DNA of 64,000 bases from Amycolatopsis sp. WQ 127309 (GCF_023023025.1 NZ_CP095481.1:10367001-10431000), one strand, 5' to 3'; positions 43,254 to 52,108 are shown, numbered from the stretch's first letter. The notes: generated by a model from the letters alone, not told the origin. Numbers and translations are program-made.

Positions 43254-44132
43254 ATGAACCCCGCGCAGTCGCTGTACGAATTCACGCTCAACCTGCTCAA
43301 CGACCCGTCCGCCCGCGGCTCCTTCGGCCAGGACCCGCAGCAGACGCTGAACGACGCGGGCCTCGGCGACATCTCCGGCGCCGACCTGCACGACATCCTC
43401 CCGCTCGTGCTCGACTTCGCGCCCGTCGGCAACCTGGGCGGCGAGAACGGCCTCGACCTCGGCTCCATCACCGGCCAGGCCAGCGCGATCGAGCAGCTCA
43501 AGGCCCTCACGCAGAACCTGGCCCTCGGCGACGCCACCTCCGAGAACAACGTGCTCGGCGCGGTGAGCGGGATGACCGCCCTCACCCAGAACATCACCGA
43601 CCCGTTCTCCGCCGCGGGCGACCTCGCCGGCAGCATCGACCACGTCGGCGGCGGCCAGCTCGACCCGGTCACCACCGTGACCGGCGCGGTCGGCGACGTC
43701 ACCGGGCACGTGGCCGGCGGCGACGTCACCGGCGCCCTCGACGGTGGCAACCTCACCTCGGGCCTGCAGAACGTCTCCGGCCTCACCTCGGCCGTCGACG
43801 GCGCGCAGGGCGTCGGCTCGACGATCGGCGACCTCACCGGCTCGCTGGGCGCGAACACCGGCCTGGAGCACACCGTCGGCGATGTCGTGAACCAGGCGAC
43901 CGCGCACCTGGGCGACGTCTCGCACAACGGCACCCTCGGCGACGTCACCACCCACCTGGGCGATGTCACCAGCCACGTCGGCGACATCGCCTCGCACGGC
44001 GACGTGTCCGGCGTCTCCGACGTCCACGACGTCGTCGGCAACATCGGCGACGGCGCGCTGAGCGGCTCCATCGGCGCCGACCTGAGCCACCTGTCCATCG
44101 GCTCCGGCAACGACTTCCACCTGCCCCACTGA
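43254..44132 (+). CDS. IniB N-terminal-domain protein with GDVT/GDVS repeats
   Basis: 292 residues. The first about 45 residues (MNPAQSLYEFTLNLLNDPSA, then GSFGQDPQQTLNDAGLGDIS) match the IniB N-terminal domain of mycobacterial isoniazid-inducible IniB. The rest is a low-complexity series of short Gly-Asp-Val units (VGDVTGHVAGGDVTGALDGG, THLGDVTSHVGDIASHGDVS) lacking cysteine. No signal peptide is seen. In mycobacteria IniB responds to cell-wall stress. The 281-bp upstream gap is shared with the divergent LuxR gene, and a strong terminator follows. Confidence 0.8.
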   Translation: MNPAQSLYEFTLNLLNDPSARGSFGQDPQQTLNDAGLGDISGADLHDILPLVLDFAPVGNLGGENGLDLGSITGQASAIEQLKALTQNLALGDATSENNVLGAVSGMTALTQNITDPFSAAGDLAGSIDHVGGGQLDPVTTVTGAVGDVTGHVAGGDVTGALDGGNLTSGLQNVSGLTSAVDGAQGVGSTIGDLTGSLGANTGLEHTVGDVVNQATAHLGDVSHNGTLGDVTTHLGDVTSHVGDIASHGDVSGVSDVHDVVGNIGDGALSGSIGADLSHLSIGSGNDFHLPH

Positions 44133-44146
44133 CCTTTCCGGTCACC

Positions 44147-44182
44147 GCACGAGGCCTTCCGGTACGCCGGAGGGCCTCGTGC
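44147..44182 (+). terminator. Terminator of the IniB-like gene
   Basis: A 16-bp stem (GCACGAGGCC...TCCGG with one G-U pair) closed by a TACG tetraloop begins 14 bases after the stop. Confidence 0.8.
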
Positions 44183-44189
44183 CGTCGGG

Positions 44190-44541
44190 GCGTCGAACAG
44201 CCCTGGGTCGCCCTGCTCGTCTGCCGGGGCAGGTGACCGATGTGGACACGCGTGGTGATCGACGACAGTCCCGCGTCGAGCAGGCGCAGCACCTGGGCCC
44301 GGGTCCAGCCGGTCGTCGCGGCGACCTCAGGACGGCGTCGGCGAGGGCCGCCTCCAGCAGCGCCGCGTCGCACCGCGGCCCCGGCTCGGCCCGCAGCGCC
44401 CGGACCACCAACACCCGGATCCGGCGCGCGGAAGCCACGTTCCCGGCGGGTTCGCCCGGCACCGCGGGCAGCAGCCGCACGCACAGCCGGCGGGCGACCC
44501 CTGGACGGAAGACGATCACCCGATCCGGCGATCCACACCAA
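44190..44541 (-). pseudogene. Possible frameshifted remnant of a small HTH protein
   Basis: On the minus strand one frame gives [20 protein letters not shown] and [13 protein letters not shown] shift near 44330 then leads to [20 protein letters not shown], a helix-turn-helix-like stretch. The two parts read naturally if joined, but I know no family and the whole may be chance in GC-rich DNA. Confidence 0.3.
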
Positions 44542-44651
44542 TCCGCGATCGGCGCGGCCCCGAAAGGGGAAGGTCCACGAAGGATCCGCCCAGCGCCGGG
44601 AATCCGACGGTGGGTTACGCCCGCCCTGCGCGGGCGGGGAGGAGTTCGTCC

Positions 44652-45656
44652 GTGTTTGGCAAGCGTTACGCCGCTTCGATGATCAACCGGAGCGCGGAGA
44701 ACGACCAGGACCGCCGCCGCTTCCTCAAGGCCGCCGGTATGACCGGGCTCGGCGTCGTCGGCGCCGGTGCGCTCGGCGGTCTCACCAACGGGACCGCGTC
44801 CGCGGCCACCGCACGACCGGCCGCGGCCGCCGCGGCGGCCGCGGCGAGCGGGGTGAGCGACGGGGCGGTGCTCAACTTCGCCCTCAACCTCGAGTACCTC
44901 GAAGCCGAGTTCTACCTGCACGCCGTCACCGGCAAGGGCCTCGCCGACGCGATGACCACCGGCACCGGCACCCGCGGCGGCGTCACCGGCGGCCGCGCGG
45001 TGAAGTTCAAGACCAAGGCCGCCAAGCAGTACGCGCAGGAGATCGCCGGCGACGAGAAGGCGCACGTCCAGTTCCTGCGTTCCGCCCTCGGCTCCGCCGC
45101 CGTCAGCCGCCCCGCGATCGACCTGCAGTCCAGCTTCACCGCCGCGGCCCAGGCCGCCGGCCTGGTCAAGCCCGGCCGCAGCTTCGACGCCTTCGCGTGC
45201 GAGGAGAACTTCCTGCTCGCCGCGTTCCTCTTCGAAGACGTCGGCGTCACGGCCTACAAGGGCGCCGCGCCCTTGATCACCAACAAGACCTACCTCGAAG
45301 CCGCGGCGGGCATCCTCGCCGTCGAGGCCTACCACGCGGCCAACATCCGCAGCGCGCTCTACCAGCACAACGAAGGCATCCTCGGGCTCGGCCTGCTCGG
45401 CCGCGACCTCCGGGAGGCCAGCGTGAAGCTGTCCAACGCGCGGGACAGCCTCGACGGCCCGACCGACGACGACCAGGGCGTCATCGACAGCCACGGCAAC
45501 GCCAACATCGTCCCCACCGACGCCAACGGCATCGCCTACAGCCGCTCCCCCGGTCAGGTCCTCAACATCGTCTACCTGACGAACAAGGCCGCCACCTCCG
45601 GCGGGTTCTTCCCCAAGGGCGTCAACGGCGAAGTGAACACCAGCGCCGCCAACTGA
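44652..45656 (+). CDS. Tat-exported ferritin-like (ferritin_2/DUF4439-like) protein
   Basis: 334 residues. The twin-arginine signal is [20 protein letters not shown], with cleavage near TASAAT. The core repeats the four-helix pattern of the proteins at 22111 and 22897 ([53 protein letters not shown]) but is longer, with a C-terminal domain ending GEVNTSAAN. The GTG at 44652 has GGAGGAG upstream; an earlier in-frame GTG gives no conserved residues. A tatB gene follows, fitting the Tat signal. Confidence 0.85.
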   Translation: MFGKRYAASMINRSAENDQDRRRFLKAAGMTGLGVVGAGALGGLTNGTASAATARPAAAAAAAAASGVSDGAVLNFALNLEYLEAEFYLHAVTGKGLADAMTTGTGTRGGVTGGRAVKFKTKAAKQYAQEIAGDEKAHVQFLRSALGSAAVSRPAIDLQSSFTAAAQAAGLVKPGRSFDAFACEENFLLAAFLFEDVGVTAYKGAAPLITNKTYLEAAAGILAVEAYHAANIRSALYQHNEGILGLGLLGRDLREASVKLSNARDSLDGPTDDDQGVIDSHGNANIVPTDANGIAYSRSPGQVLNIVYLTNKAATSGGFFPKGVNGEVNTSAAN

Positions 45657-45670
45657 GCACCGGCCGCGGC

Positions 45671-45703
45671 GGGTGCCGGGTTCCGTCGGGGAATCCGGCA
45701 CCC
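45671..45703 (+). terminator. Hairpin between the ferritin-like gene and tatB
   Basis: GGGTGCCGG and complement form a 9-bp stem around a 15-base loop in the 76-bp gap. It may limit read-through into tatB. Confidence 0.5.
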
Positions 45704-45732
45704 ACCGCGTCCTGCCCGGAAAGGAGATCACG

Positions 45733-46065
45733 ATGTTCGGACTCAGCGCCGAGCACCTGCTCGTCCTGCTCGTGGCCGCGCTGTTCATCATCGGCCCCGA
45801 ACGGCTGCCCGGCGCGCTCACCACCGTCCGCAAAGCCGTGGTGAAGGGCAAGAACGCCCTCGGCGCGATGCAGCAGCAGATCACCGACGAGGTCGGGCCC
45901 GAGTTCGAGCAGCTGCGCAAACCCCTGCGGGAGCTCAATCAGCTGCGCGGCATGGATCCCCGCGCCGCGTTGACCCGGTTCGTCCTGGATCCGGCGCCGG
46001 CTCCGGTTGTGCCTGCCGTGCCTCGTGCGCCCAAAGTGTCCGGTGTGGACATGGAAGCCACCTGA
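45733..46065 (+). CDS. tatB: Twin-arginine translocase subunit TatB
   Basis: 110 residues. One N-terminal membrane helix with the Glu of TatA/B-type proteins (MFGLSAEHLLVLLVAALFII then GPERLPGALTTV) is followed by the amphipathic helix (RKAVVKGKNALGAMQQQI) and a charged, Pro-ending tail. The GPERLP turn and length fit TatB rather than TatA. TatB docks twin-arginine substrates on TatC. It lies directly behind a Tat-signal ferritin-like gene, away from any tatAC, so it may be an extra copy. AAGGAG precedes the ATG. Confidence 0.88.
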   Translation: MFGLSAEHLLVLLVAALFIIGPERLPGALTTVRKAVVKGKNALGAMQQQITDEVGPEFEQLRKPLRELNQLRGMDPRAALTRFVLDPAPAPVVPAVPRAPKVSGVDMEAT

Positions 46066-46202
46066 TTCCCGGCCGCACCACGCAAACCGTTCCGCTCGCC
46101 GTCACGCCGCGCTCGTCGAAGTGGCCGACGCGCCTGGCGGGGTCGGGCCGGTCGGCTGGGGCTCGAACCCCGGCCAAAGGCCAGTGCACCAGCACGCGCG
46201 GC

Positions 46203-46601
46203 TCAGCCGGCGACGACGTCGGCCCACACCGTCTTGCGGGCGGTGCCGTGCGTGACGACGCCCCACCGGCGGCTGATCGCGTCGACGAGCAGGAGCCCCC
46301 GCCCCCGCGTGTCGCCCGGCGACGACCCGCCGAGCCGTAGCCCGAGGTCCGGCCGCGGGTCGTCGACCTCCAGCCGGACCGGGGAACGGCGAGCCCGGTA
46401 CCGGACGCGCAGCGCCTGCACGCCGTGGGCGTGGTCCAGCGCGTTGGTGACCAGCTCGGTCGCCAGCAGCAGGACGTCCTGGACACCGTCGGGCGAGGCG
46501 CCCTTGAGCACGCGTCGCAGCCACCCCCGCATGGCCGCGAGGTCGGGTACGGCACCGGCCTCGAAGCGGTATTCACGAGTGGACTGGTCCGGGTCGTCCA
46601 T
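46203..46601 (-). CDS. Anti-sigma regulatory factor-like ATP-binding protein (HATPase_c_2)
   Basis: 132 residues. It shows the reduced GHKL fold: the N box LLLATELVTNALDHAHG, DDPRPDLGL and the lid GDTRGRGLLLVDAISRRWGV. This is the RsbW/SpoIIAB-like serine kinase type common in actinobacteria. Partner switching with a PP2C enzyme (two in this window, at 33981 and 55773) is typical, but the pairing here is unknown. Confidence 0.87.
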   Translation of the reverse strand: MDDPDQSTREYRFEAGAVPDLAAMRGWLRRVLKGASPDGVQDVLLLATELVTNALDHAHGVQALRVRYRARRSPVRLEVDDPRPDLGLRLGGSSPGDTRGRGLLLVDAISRRWGVVTHGTARKTVWADVVAG

Positions 46602-46690
46602 GAGGTCCTTTGCCGAGCGATGGGGAGCCGACGACTGCGTCTCCCCCCGGGGTTACCCGGACGACCGGCGATTACTCGCGAACCGGGCCA

Positions 46691-47272
46691 TCAGCGCGAG
46701 CCGGCGTGCACCGTGGGCCGGTAGACCAGCTCCTGCGTGCGGCCGTCCAGGGTCCGGGTCTCCAGCAGCTCCAGATCGAAGTCGGCCGCGCCGTGGAAGA
46801 TCGGGGCCTGTCCCGTCCGGCCGCTGATCACCGGGAAGAGCGTCACCTGGACGCGGTCCACCAGCCCGGCCGCCAGCAGGGCGCGGTTCAGCGACAGGCC
46901 CCCGTGGGACCGCAACGGGACGTCGGACTCCTCCTTGAGCCGGGTGACGACGTCGACCGCGTCGCCGGTCACCACCGTCGCGTCCGGCCAGCCCAGGGGC
47001 TCTCGCAGGGTGCTCGACAGGACCGTCGCCGGGAGGTTCCGCATCCTCGTGACCCACGGGTCGGAGACCTCGGCGGGACTCGCGGCCAGCATCGCCACGT
47101 GCTCCCGGAACGTGCCGGCGCCGAAGACCATCCGCTGCTCTTCGTCGTACAAGGCGTGGCGGCGGGCGAGCAGCTCGGGGCCCTGCTTGCCCCAGTAGCC
47201 ACCCCAGTCGCCGTGGTGGGAGCCGAAGCCGTCGAGGGTGGAAAAGACGTCGAACGTGTACGTGGCGGTCAT
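46691..47272 (-). CDS. Dihydrofolate reductase-family (RibD C-terminal-like) protein
   Basis: 193 residues with YTFDVFSTLDGFGSHHGDWG at the N-terminus, LSSTLREPLGWPDATVV, the SHGGLSLNRALLAAGLVDRV nucleotide-binding segment and a closing strand. This matches RibD/DHFR-type reductases of unknown substrate. An AGGAG precedes the ATG. Confidence 0.85.
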   Translation of the reverse strand: MTATYTFDVFSTLDGFGSHHGDWGGYWGKQGPELLARRHALYDEEQRMVFGAGTFREHVAMLAASPAEVSDPWVTRMRNLPATVLSSTLREPLGWPDATVVTGDAVDVVTRLKEESDVPLRSHGGLSLNRALLAAGLVDRVQVTLFPVISGRTGQAPIFHGAADFDLELLETRTLDGRTQELVYRPTVHAGSR

Positions 47273-47377
47273 GGCGTTCTCCTCGCGAGCGGTGCGCGGG
47301 GACCGGTCCGGTGCCGGCCTCTCACCTCCACCACGAACGCACTCGCCGCCATCCGACACCGCGGGGTCGGGCGGCGC

Positions 47378-47959
47378 TCAGCGCAGCTGGACGCGCCCCA
47401 GCAGGCGGTCGACGACCTCGGCCAGCGGCTGCTCGCCCGGACCTTCCAGCCACCGCACGATCCCGGTCCGCACGACCGCGAGGAACGTCGCCGTCATGAG
47501 GCGGGCCAGTTCGTCGTCGACGCGGCCGCCGCGGGCGAGCAGCACCGCCGTGAGGTCGCGTTCCAGGGCGATCTGGTCGCCGGCCTGCTGCGCCAGCAGC
47601 GACGGGTGCCGCCGGAGCAGCCGCAGCTGCGCCACCCACTGGGGGTCGGGCACGGGCCGCGCCTGGTAGAGCCCGCGGCTCGCCGCGCGCAGCGCCGCCC
47701 ACGGCTCCTCGCCGGCCGGCCTGCTCTCGACCAGGGCCACCAGCTCCCGGGTCCGCTCGCGGTCGGCGTGCAGGATCGCGTCTTCCTTGTTCGCGAAGTA
47801 GTTGGAGAACGTCCGCCGGGACACGCCCACCTCGTCGGCGATGTCCTCGACGGTGACGCCGTCGAGGCCGCGCTCCACCGCCAGCCGCAGCGCCGCCTCG
47901 TGCAGCGACTGCCGCGTCGCCGCCTTCTTGCGCGTGCGCAGCGTGTCGAGGGTGTCCAT
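47378..47959 (-). CDS. TetR-family regulator of the adjacent MFS exporter
   Basis: 193 residues. The N-terminal helix-turn-helix is VTVEDIADEVGVSRRTFSNY followed by FANKEDAIL. The C-terminal ligand domain is of the common MftR/acyl-regulator type. It is divergent from the exporter gene at 48045, and a near-perfect 14-bp inverted repeat lies between the two starts. Repression of the exporter relieved by its substrate is the normal arrangement. Confidence 0.9.
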   Translation of the reverse strand: MDTLDTLRTRKKAATRQSLHEAALRLAVERGLDGVTVEDIADEVGVSRRTFSNYFANKEDAILHADRERTRELVALVESRPAGEEPWAALRAASRGLYQARPVPDPQWVAQLRLLRRHPSLLAQQAGDQIALERDLTAVLLARGGRVDDELARLMTATFLAVVRTGIVRWLEGPGEQPLAEVVDRLLGRVQLR

Positions 47960-47986
47960 GCCGACAGCTTAACGACGGGCCCATAG

Positions 47987-48016
47987 TGCCCATTGCGCAA
48001 GTTTGCACAGTGGGCA
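47987..48016. promoter_or_regulatory. TetR operator between tetR and the MFS gene
   Basis: TGCCCATTGCGCAA and TTGCACAGTGGGCA pair at 12 of 14 positions around a 2-base centre, 28 bases upstream of each regulator/exporter start region. Confidence 0.7.
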
Positions 48017-48044
48017 ATAATTTACGGAGACGTGAAGGAGTCCT

Positions 48045-49598
48045 GTGAAAGCGGAGAGAAACGAGGCGGGCGCGATGCGGCACCGCGAGGTGCTGGAGTC
48101 GCTGTCCGGGCTGCTGCTCGCGCTGTTCGTGGCCATGATCAGCTCGACGGTCGTCTCGACCTCGCTGCCGCTGATCATCGGCTCGCTGAACGGCACCCAG
48201 ACCCAATACACGTGGGTGGTCACGGCCACCCTGCTGGCAGCCACGGCCACGACCCCGATCTGGGGCAAGCTCGCCGACCTGTTCAACAAGAAGACGCTGG
48301 TCCAGGTCGCGATCGTGATCTTCGTGGCCGGGTCGACGATCAGCGGCTTCAGCCAGGACACCGGGCAGCTCATCGCCGCCCGCGCGTTCCAGGGCATCGG
48401 CGTCGGCGGCCTGCAAGCCCTGGTCCAGGTCGTGATCGCGGCGATCATCCCGCCGCGGGAACGCGGCCGGTACAACGGCTACCTCGGCGCCGTGATGGCG
48501 GTGGCGACGGTCGGTGGCCCGCTGCTGGGCGGCCTGATCGTGGACGTGCCGTGGCTCGGCTGGCGCTGGTGCTTCTTCGTCGGCGTGCCGATCGCGGCGC
48601 TCGCGTTCGTCGTCCTGCAGCGCACGCTCAAGCTGGAGACCGTGCGCCGCGACGACGTCCGGGTCGACTACCTAGGCGCCGGCCTCATCGCCGCGGGCGT
48701 GAGTGTCCTGCTGATCTGGGTTTCCTTCGTGGGCAACACCTTCGCCTGGGGCTCCTGGCAGACCGCCGTGATGGTGGCGGGCGGTCTCGTGCTCCTCGCG
48801 CTGGCCGTGCTGGTGGAGCTGAAGGTCCGCGAACCCGTGGTACCGCTGAAGATCGTCGTCCAGCGCACCCCCGCGCTGGCGATCATCGCCAGCCTCGCGG
48901 TCGGCATGGCCATGTTCGGCGGCGCGGTGTTCCTCGGCCAGTACTTCCAGATCGGCCGCGGCTTCTCGCCCACCGAGGCCGGTCTGCTGACCATGCCGAT
49001 GATGGCCGGTGTGCTGGTCTCCTCGACCGTCTCCGGCCGGTTGATCAGCCGCACCGGCAAGATCAAGCCCTACATCGTGGCCGGCAGCGTGATCCTGGTG
49101 GCCGGGTTCCTCGTGCTGGGCCTGGTCGACCACGCCACGTCACTGTGGCTGATCGGCGTCGCGATGGCCGTCGTCGGCGTCGGGGTCGGCATGACCATGC
49201 AGAACCTCGTGCTGGCCGTGCAGAACGACGTGCCCCTGCGCGACCTCGGCTCGGCGAGCGCGTCGGTCACGTTCTTCCGGTCACTCGGCGGCACCATCGG
49301 CATTTCGGTGCTGGGCGCCGTCCTGGCGAACCGGGTGACGGCCGACCTGTCCGCGGCGCTGCACGTGCCCGCGGGCCAGGCGTCGACCGGCGGCGTCAGC
49401 GCGTTGAACCTCAAAGCCCTGCCGCCGCAGGTGCAGACGGTCGTCCACACCGTCTACGGCGACGCGACCGCGCACATCTTCCTGATCTCCGCGGCGGTGG
49501 CGGTCGTCGGCGTGATCGCGGCGCTGCTGCTCAAGCCGATCACCCTGCGCACGACGATCGACGTCGAGCGGAAGACCGAAGCGCCGGTCGCGGGGTAG
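48045..49598 (+). CDS. MFS multidrug exporter, DHA2 (EmrB/QacA) family
   Basis: 517 residues with 14 predicted membrane helices. Motif A (GKLADLFNKKTLVQVAI), motif C-like GYLGAVMAVATVGGPLLGGL and the QYTWVVTATLLAATATTPIW region are diagnostic of DHA2 proton antiporters. It should expel hydrophobic compounds. The start is a GTG behind AAGGAG. It is divergent from its TetR gene and followed 9 bases later by a universal stress gene. Confidence 0.93.
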   Translation: MKAERNEAGAMRHREVLESLSGLLLALFVAMISSTVVSTSLPLIIGSLNGTQTQYTWVVTATLLAATATTPIWGKLADLFNKKTLVQVAIVIFVAGSTISGFSQDTGQLIAARAFQGIGVGGLQALVQVVIAAIIPPRERGRYNGYLGAVMAVATVGGPLLGGLIVDVPWLGWRWCFFVGVPIAALAFVVLQRTLKLETVRRDDVRVDYLGAGLIAAGVSVLLIWVSFVGNTFAWGSWQTAVMVAGGLVLLALAVLVELKVREPVVPLKIVVQRTPALAIIASLAVGMAMFGGAVFLGQYFQIGRGFSPTEAGLLTMPMMAGVLVSSTVSGRLISRTGKIKPYIVAGSVILVAGFLVLGLVDHATSLWLIGVAMAVVGVGVGMTMQNLVLAVQNDVPLRDLGSASASVTFFRSLGGTIGISVLGAVLANRVTADLSAALHVPAGQASTGGVSALNLKALPPQVQTVVHTVYGDATAHIFLISAAVAVVGVIAALLLKPITLRTTIDVERKTEAPVAG

Positions 49599-49607
49599 GT
49601 GGCCACG

Positions 49608-50138
49608 ATGAGCCCCGCCGAGCTCGACGCGTTCGGGTCCAACGCGTTCGGGTCCAGTGCATTCGGGTCCAGTGCTTTCGAGTCCACTGTGGAGCGGTTC
49701 GGCCCGCGCCGGGGCCCGGCGGCGCGGGCCATCCTGGCCGGGGTCGACGGCTCCGACACCGCGATGCGGGCGGCCGCCTACGCTTTCGGCCTGACGCGGC
49801 GCCAAGGCGGCCGGCTGATCGTCGCCTTCATCGCGCGACACTCGGCCCTGACGACCCTCGGGCCGCCGGTCGCCGCCGCCGTCGAGCACGACACGACGTG
49901 GCAGGTCTACACCGAGCTGCGCGACCAGATCCGGTCGGGCGCCGAAGAACTCGAGGTGCCGGTGACGCTCCTCAAGATGTTCGGCGACCCGTACACGGCG
50001 TTGCGCGACACCGCCGATCGCTGCCAGGTGGACACGGTCGTCGTCGGCGCGTCGCAGAAGGCGGGTCACCGCTTCGCGGGCTCGGTCGCCACGAAGCTGA
50101 TCAGGGCGGGCCACTGGCCGGTGCTGGTGGTGCCCTGA
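49608..50138 (+). CDS. Universal stress protein with an N-terminal pentapeptide repeat
   Basis: 176 residues. Before the Usp domain there is a repeat of four AFGS(N/S)-type units, encoded by 15-bp direct repeats at 49629-49688. The domain has AILAGVDGSDTAMRAAAYA and VVGASQKAGHRFAGSVATKL, close to the ATP-binding G-x2-G-x9-G(S/T) motif. I chose the ATG at 49608, with AGGTGG upstream; a GTG directly at 49599 is possible. It is probably co-transcribed with the exporter. Confidence 0.8.
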   Translation: MSPAELDAFGSNAFGSSAFGSSAFESTVERFGPRRGPAARAILAGVDGSDTAMRAAAYAFGLTRRQGGRLIVAFIARHSALTTLGPPVAAAVEHDTTWQVYTELRDQIRSGAEELEVPVTLLKMFGDPYTALRDTADRCQVDTVVVGASQKAGHRFAGSVATKLIRAGHWPVLVVP

Positions 50139-50147
50139 GGACACCGC

Positions 50148-51053
50148 TCAGGCCGTCACCGCGCGTTCGACGTGCAGGGCGAGGAACGCGTAGACCCGCC
50201 GGACCAGCTCGGAGTCGCCGCCCATGAGGTCGTACCCGTGGTCGACGCCGCGGATGTCGTAGTGCTCCACCAGCGCGCCGGCTTCCGCGAGCTTGGCCGC
50301 GTAGGCGACGGCTTCGGCGCGCAGCCGGTCGTACTCGCAGGTGAGCACGAGCGCGGGTGCGATGCCCACCAGGCCGTCGCCGTTGCTCCCCCACGCCGGT
50401 GACGCCAGCGGGTCGGTGCGGCGGGCGGCGTCGGGGATGTAGGCGGTGTCGAAGACCTCCCCCATCCACGGCCGGATCACCGCGCCCCGCGGCGCGGGCT
50501 TGGCCGCGGCCGGGGTGACGAGGTCCAGCGGCGGGTAGTGCAGCACCTGCACCGCGATCGCCGGACCGCCGTCGCGCAGCGCGAGCCGGGACGCCGCGGC
50601 CGCGAGCGAGCCGCCGGCGCTCTGCCCGCCGACGCACAGCCGCCCGCCGGCCCACTCGCGCTCGGGCGCGGCCGCCCACGTCAGCGCGTCGTGGACCTGT
50701 TCGCACGGCACGGGGAACCGCCGGGCCGGCGCGAGCGCGTAGTCGACGTTGACCACGACCACCCCCGCGTGCTCGGCGAGGTACCGGCACAGCGGGTCGT
50801 CCCCGATCGGGGCGCCGATCACGAACCCGCCGCCGTGGGCGTTGACGTACACGCCCCGGGCGTCTCCCGGCGGGCGGTACAGGGTGGCGGCCATCGGGCC
50901 GTGCCGGGTCGGGATCGTGATTTCGCCGGTGCGGCCGGGAATCTCGGGGAACAGCGGACGCGGTTTGACCGCCCGCGCGGCGGCGGCCCCCAGCAGGCGG
51001 GCCACCCCGTCGGCGACGAACGGCTTCGACAGGATCGACACGGACGACCTCAC
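50148..51053 (-). CDS. Alpha/beta hydrolase, hormone-sensitive-lipase (HSL) family esterase
   Basis: 301 residues. It has the oxyanion motif HGGGFVIG, DYALAPARRFP, the nucleophile elbow GGQSAGGSLA, an acid near EYDRLRAEAV and the catalytic histidine in RGVDHGYDL. HSL esterases cleave short acyl esters. The GTG start overlaps the DUF3237 stop (GTGA), so it is coupled to the upstream TetR-DUF3237 genes. Confidence 0.9.
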   Translation of the reverse strand: MRSSVSILSKPFVADGVARLLGAAAARAVKPRPLFPEIPGRTGEITIPTRHGPMAATLYRPPGDARGVYVNAHGGGFVIGAPIGDDPLCRYLAEHAGVVVVNVDYALAPARRFPVPCEQVHDALTWAAAPEREWAGGRLCVGGQSAGGSLAAAASRLALRDGGPAIAVQVLHYPPLDLVTPAAAKPAPRGAVIRPWMGEVFDTAYIPDAARRTDPLASPAWGSNGDGLVGIAPALVLTCEYDRLRAEAVAYAAKLAEAGALVEHYDIRGVDHGYDLMGGDSELVRRVYAFLALHVERAVTA

Positions 51054-51487
51054 TTCGCGGTGACTTGGTGGAACTGCAGCGAAACCCCGCGCGGCCGGGC
51101 GCCGTCGAGCAGCGGGACGAGCGTGCCGACGAGAACGGCGTCGTTGAGCCAGGCGTACGGGCCTTCGGGCGCTTCGACGCGCGGGCTCGTGACAATCCCC
51201 CGCGCGGTGAACGCGCCGGTGTTGGTCACGGTGAGCACGACGCCGTCGTCGGTGCGGATCAGGTACTTCGCCGTGACGGCGGCGACGCCGTCACCCCGCA
51301 CGACGCTCCAGTCCGCGCCGATGCCGAGCACCTCGCCGGTGACGCGCGGGCCGTCGGCGCGGCCGCCGGTGATCGGGATGACGCGCCGGTGCCCGGCCGG
51401 CGTCACCCCGGCGTCGATCGGCTCGGCGATCAGCACCTCCAGCCTGGCCACCAGTTCCATCGTCAGTTCCGGGTGGGTCATCGTCAC
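51050..51487 (-). CDS. DUF3237 protein
   Basis: 145 residues. A beta-barrel-like pattern (VIPITGGRADGPRVTGEVLG, IGADWSVVRGDGVAAVTAKY, LIRTDDGVVLTV) is typical of DUF3237. The biochemical role is unknown. It sits between a TetR gene and an esterase gene and overlaps both by four bases, so the three are one translational unit and probably one pathway. Confidence 0.85.
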   Translation of the reverse strand: MTMTHPELTMELVARLEVLIAEPIDAGVTPAGHRRVIPITGGRADGPRVTGEVLGIGADWSVVRGDGVAAVTAKYLIRTDDGVVLTVTNTGAFTARGIVTSPRVEAPEGPYAWLNDAVLVGTLVPLLDGARPRGVSLQFHQVTAK

Positions 51488-52050
51488 GCTTCCCTTCTCG
51501 CGCCGAGGGTGTGCAGGATGCGGCCGAGGCGATCGGCAAGGTCCCCGGGATCGAGCGTCTCCTCGGCACCGAGCAGCCAGGCGTTGATCACCGCGCCGGC
51601 GCCCCCGGTGAGGAACACGGCGAGGTCGTCGGCCGTCCCGGCCGGCACGCGGTCGCCGAAGAGCGCCCGGACGGCGTGGCGGTTGACCGGCGCGAGCAGC
51701 TCACCCAATGCGGTGGTCAGCGCGAACGCGCACGGGCCGGTGAGCAGGGCGCGGTAGAACGCGCGGTGCGCGGCGAAGTGCCGGGCCGTGGCGAGCACCG
51801 CGGCGCGCCCGGACTCCCGGGCGGGCAGCAGCTCGCGCCGCGCGAGGTCGAGCGCCGCGGCGACCAGCAGCGCGTCCCGGTCGGCGAAGTGCAGGTAGAC
51901 GAGCTGACGGCTGACCCCGGCGGCTTCGGCCAGGTCGGTCACCGGGACGCTCGCGCTGCCGCGGCCGGACACCAGCCGCACGGCCGCCGCGTACAGCGCC
52001 GCCCGCGACCGGGCGGCCCGCGGGTCACGGCTGTCGATGCTCACCCGCAC
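51484..52050 (-). CDS. TetR-family regulator, first gene of the DUF3237-esterase operon
   Basis: 188 residues from the GTG at 52050 (or GTG 52044). The helix-turn-helix is VPVTDLAEAAGVSRQLVYLH followed by FADRDALLVAA. It has a typical C-terminal helical effector domain. It likely represses its own operon. The start has no strong ribosome site, so the exact start is uncertain. Divergent from the HEAT gene at 52136. Confidence 0.88.
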   Translation of the reverse strand: MRVSIDSRDPRAARSRAALYAAAVRLVSGRGSASVPVTDLAEAAGVSRQLVYLHFADRDALLVAAALDLARRELLPARESGRAAVLATARHFAAHRAFYRALLTGPCAFALTTALGELLAPVNRHAVRALFGDRVPAGTADDLAVFLTGGAGAVINAWLLGAEETLDPGDLADRLGRILHTLGARREA

Positions 52051-52087
52051 TTTATAGACACCTGTCAAAGAACTGGCAAGCGCCTTG

Positions 52088-52108
52088 ACCTTGACACCGT
52101 GACAAGGT
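52088..52108. promoter_or_regulatory. Inverted repeat, probable MerR operator
   Basis: ACCTTG, 9 bases and CAAGGT just upstream of the HEAT gene. MerR proteins bind such symmetric sites within the promoter. The MerR protein is encoded in the same transcript at 52783, suggesting autoregulation. Confidence 0.5.

Noticed and set aside
46148..46175. A tRNA-like T-arm (GGGGTTCGAGCCCC on the minus strand)
   Set aside because: No acceptor stem, D-arm or anticodon arm can be built around it at the right distances.
46102..46524. Alternative frame (140 codons) across the HATPase gene
   Set aside because: Shadow frame; the HATPase motifs are in 46203-46601.
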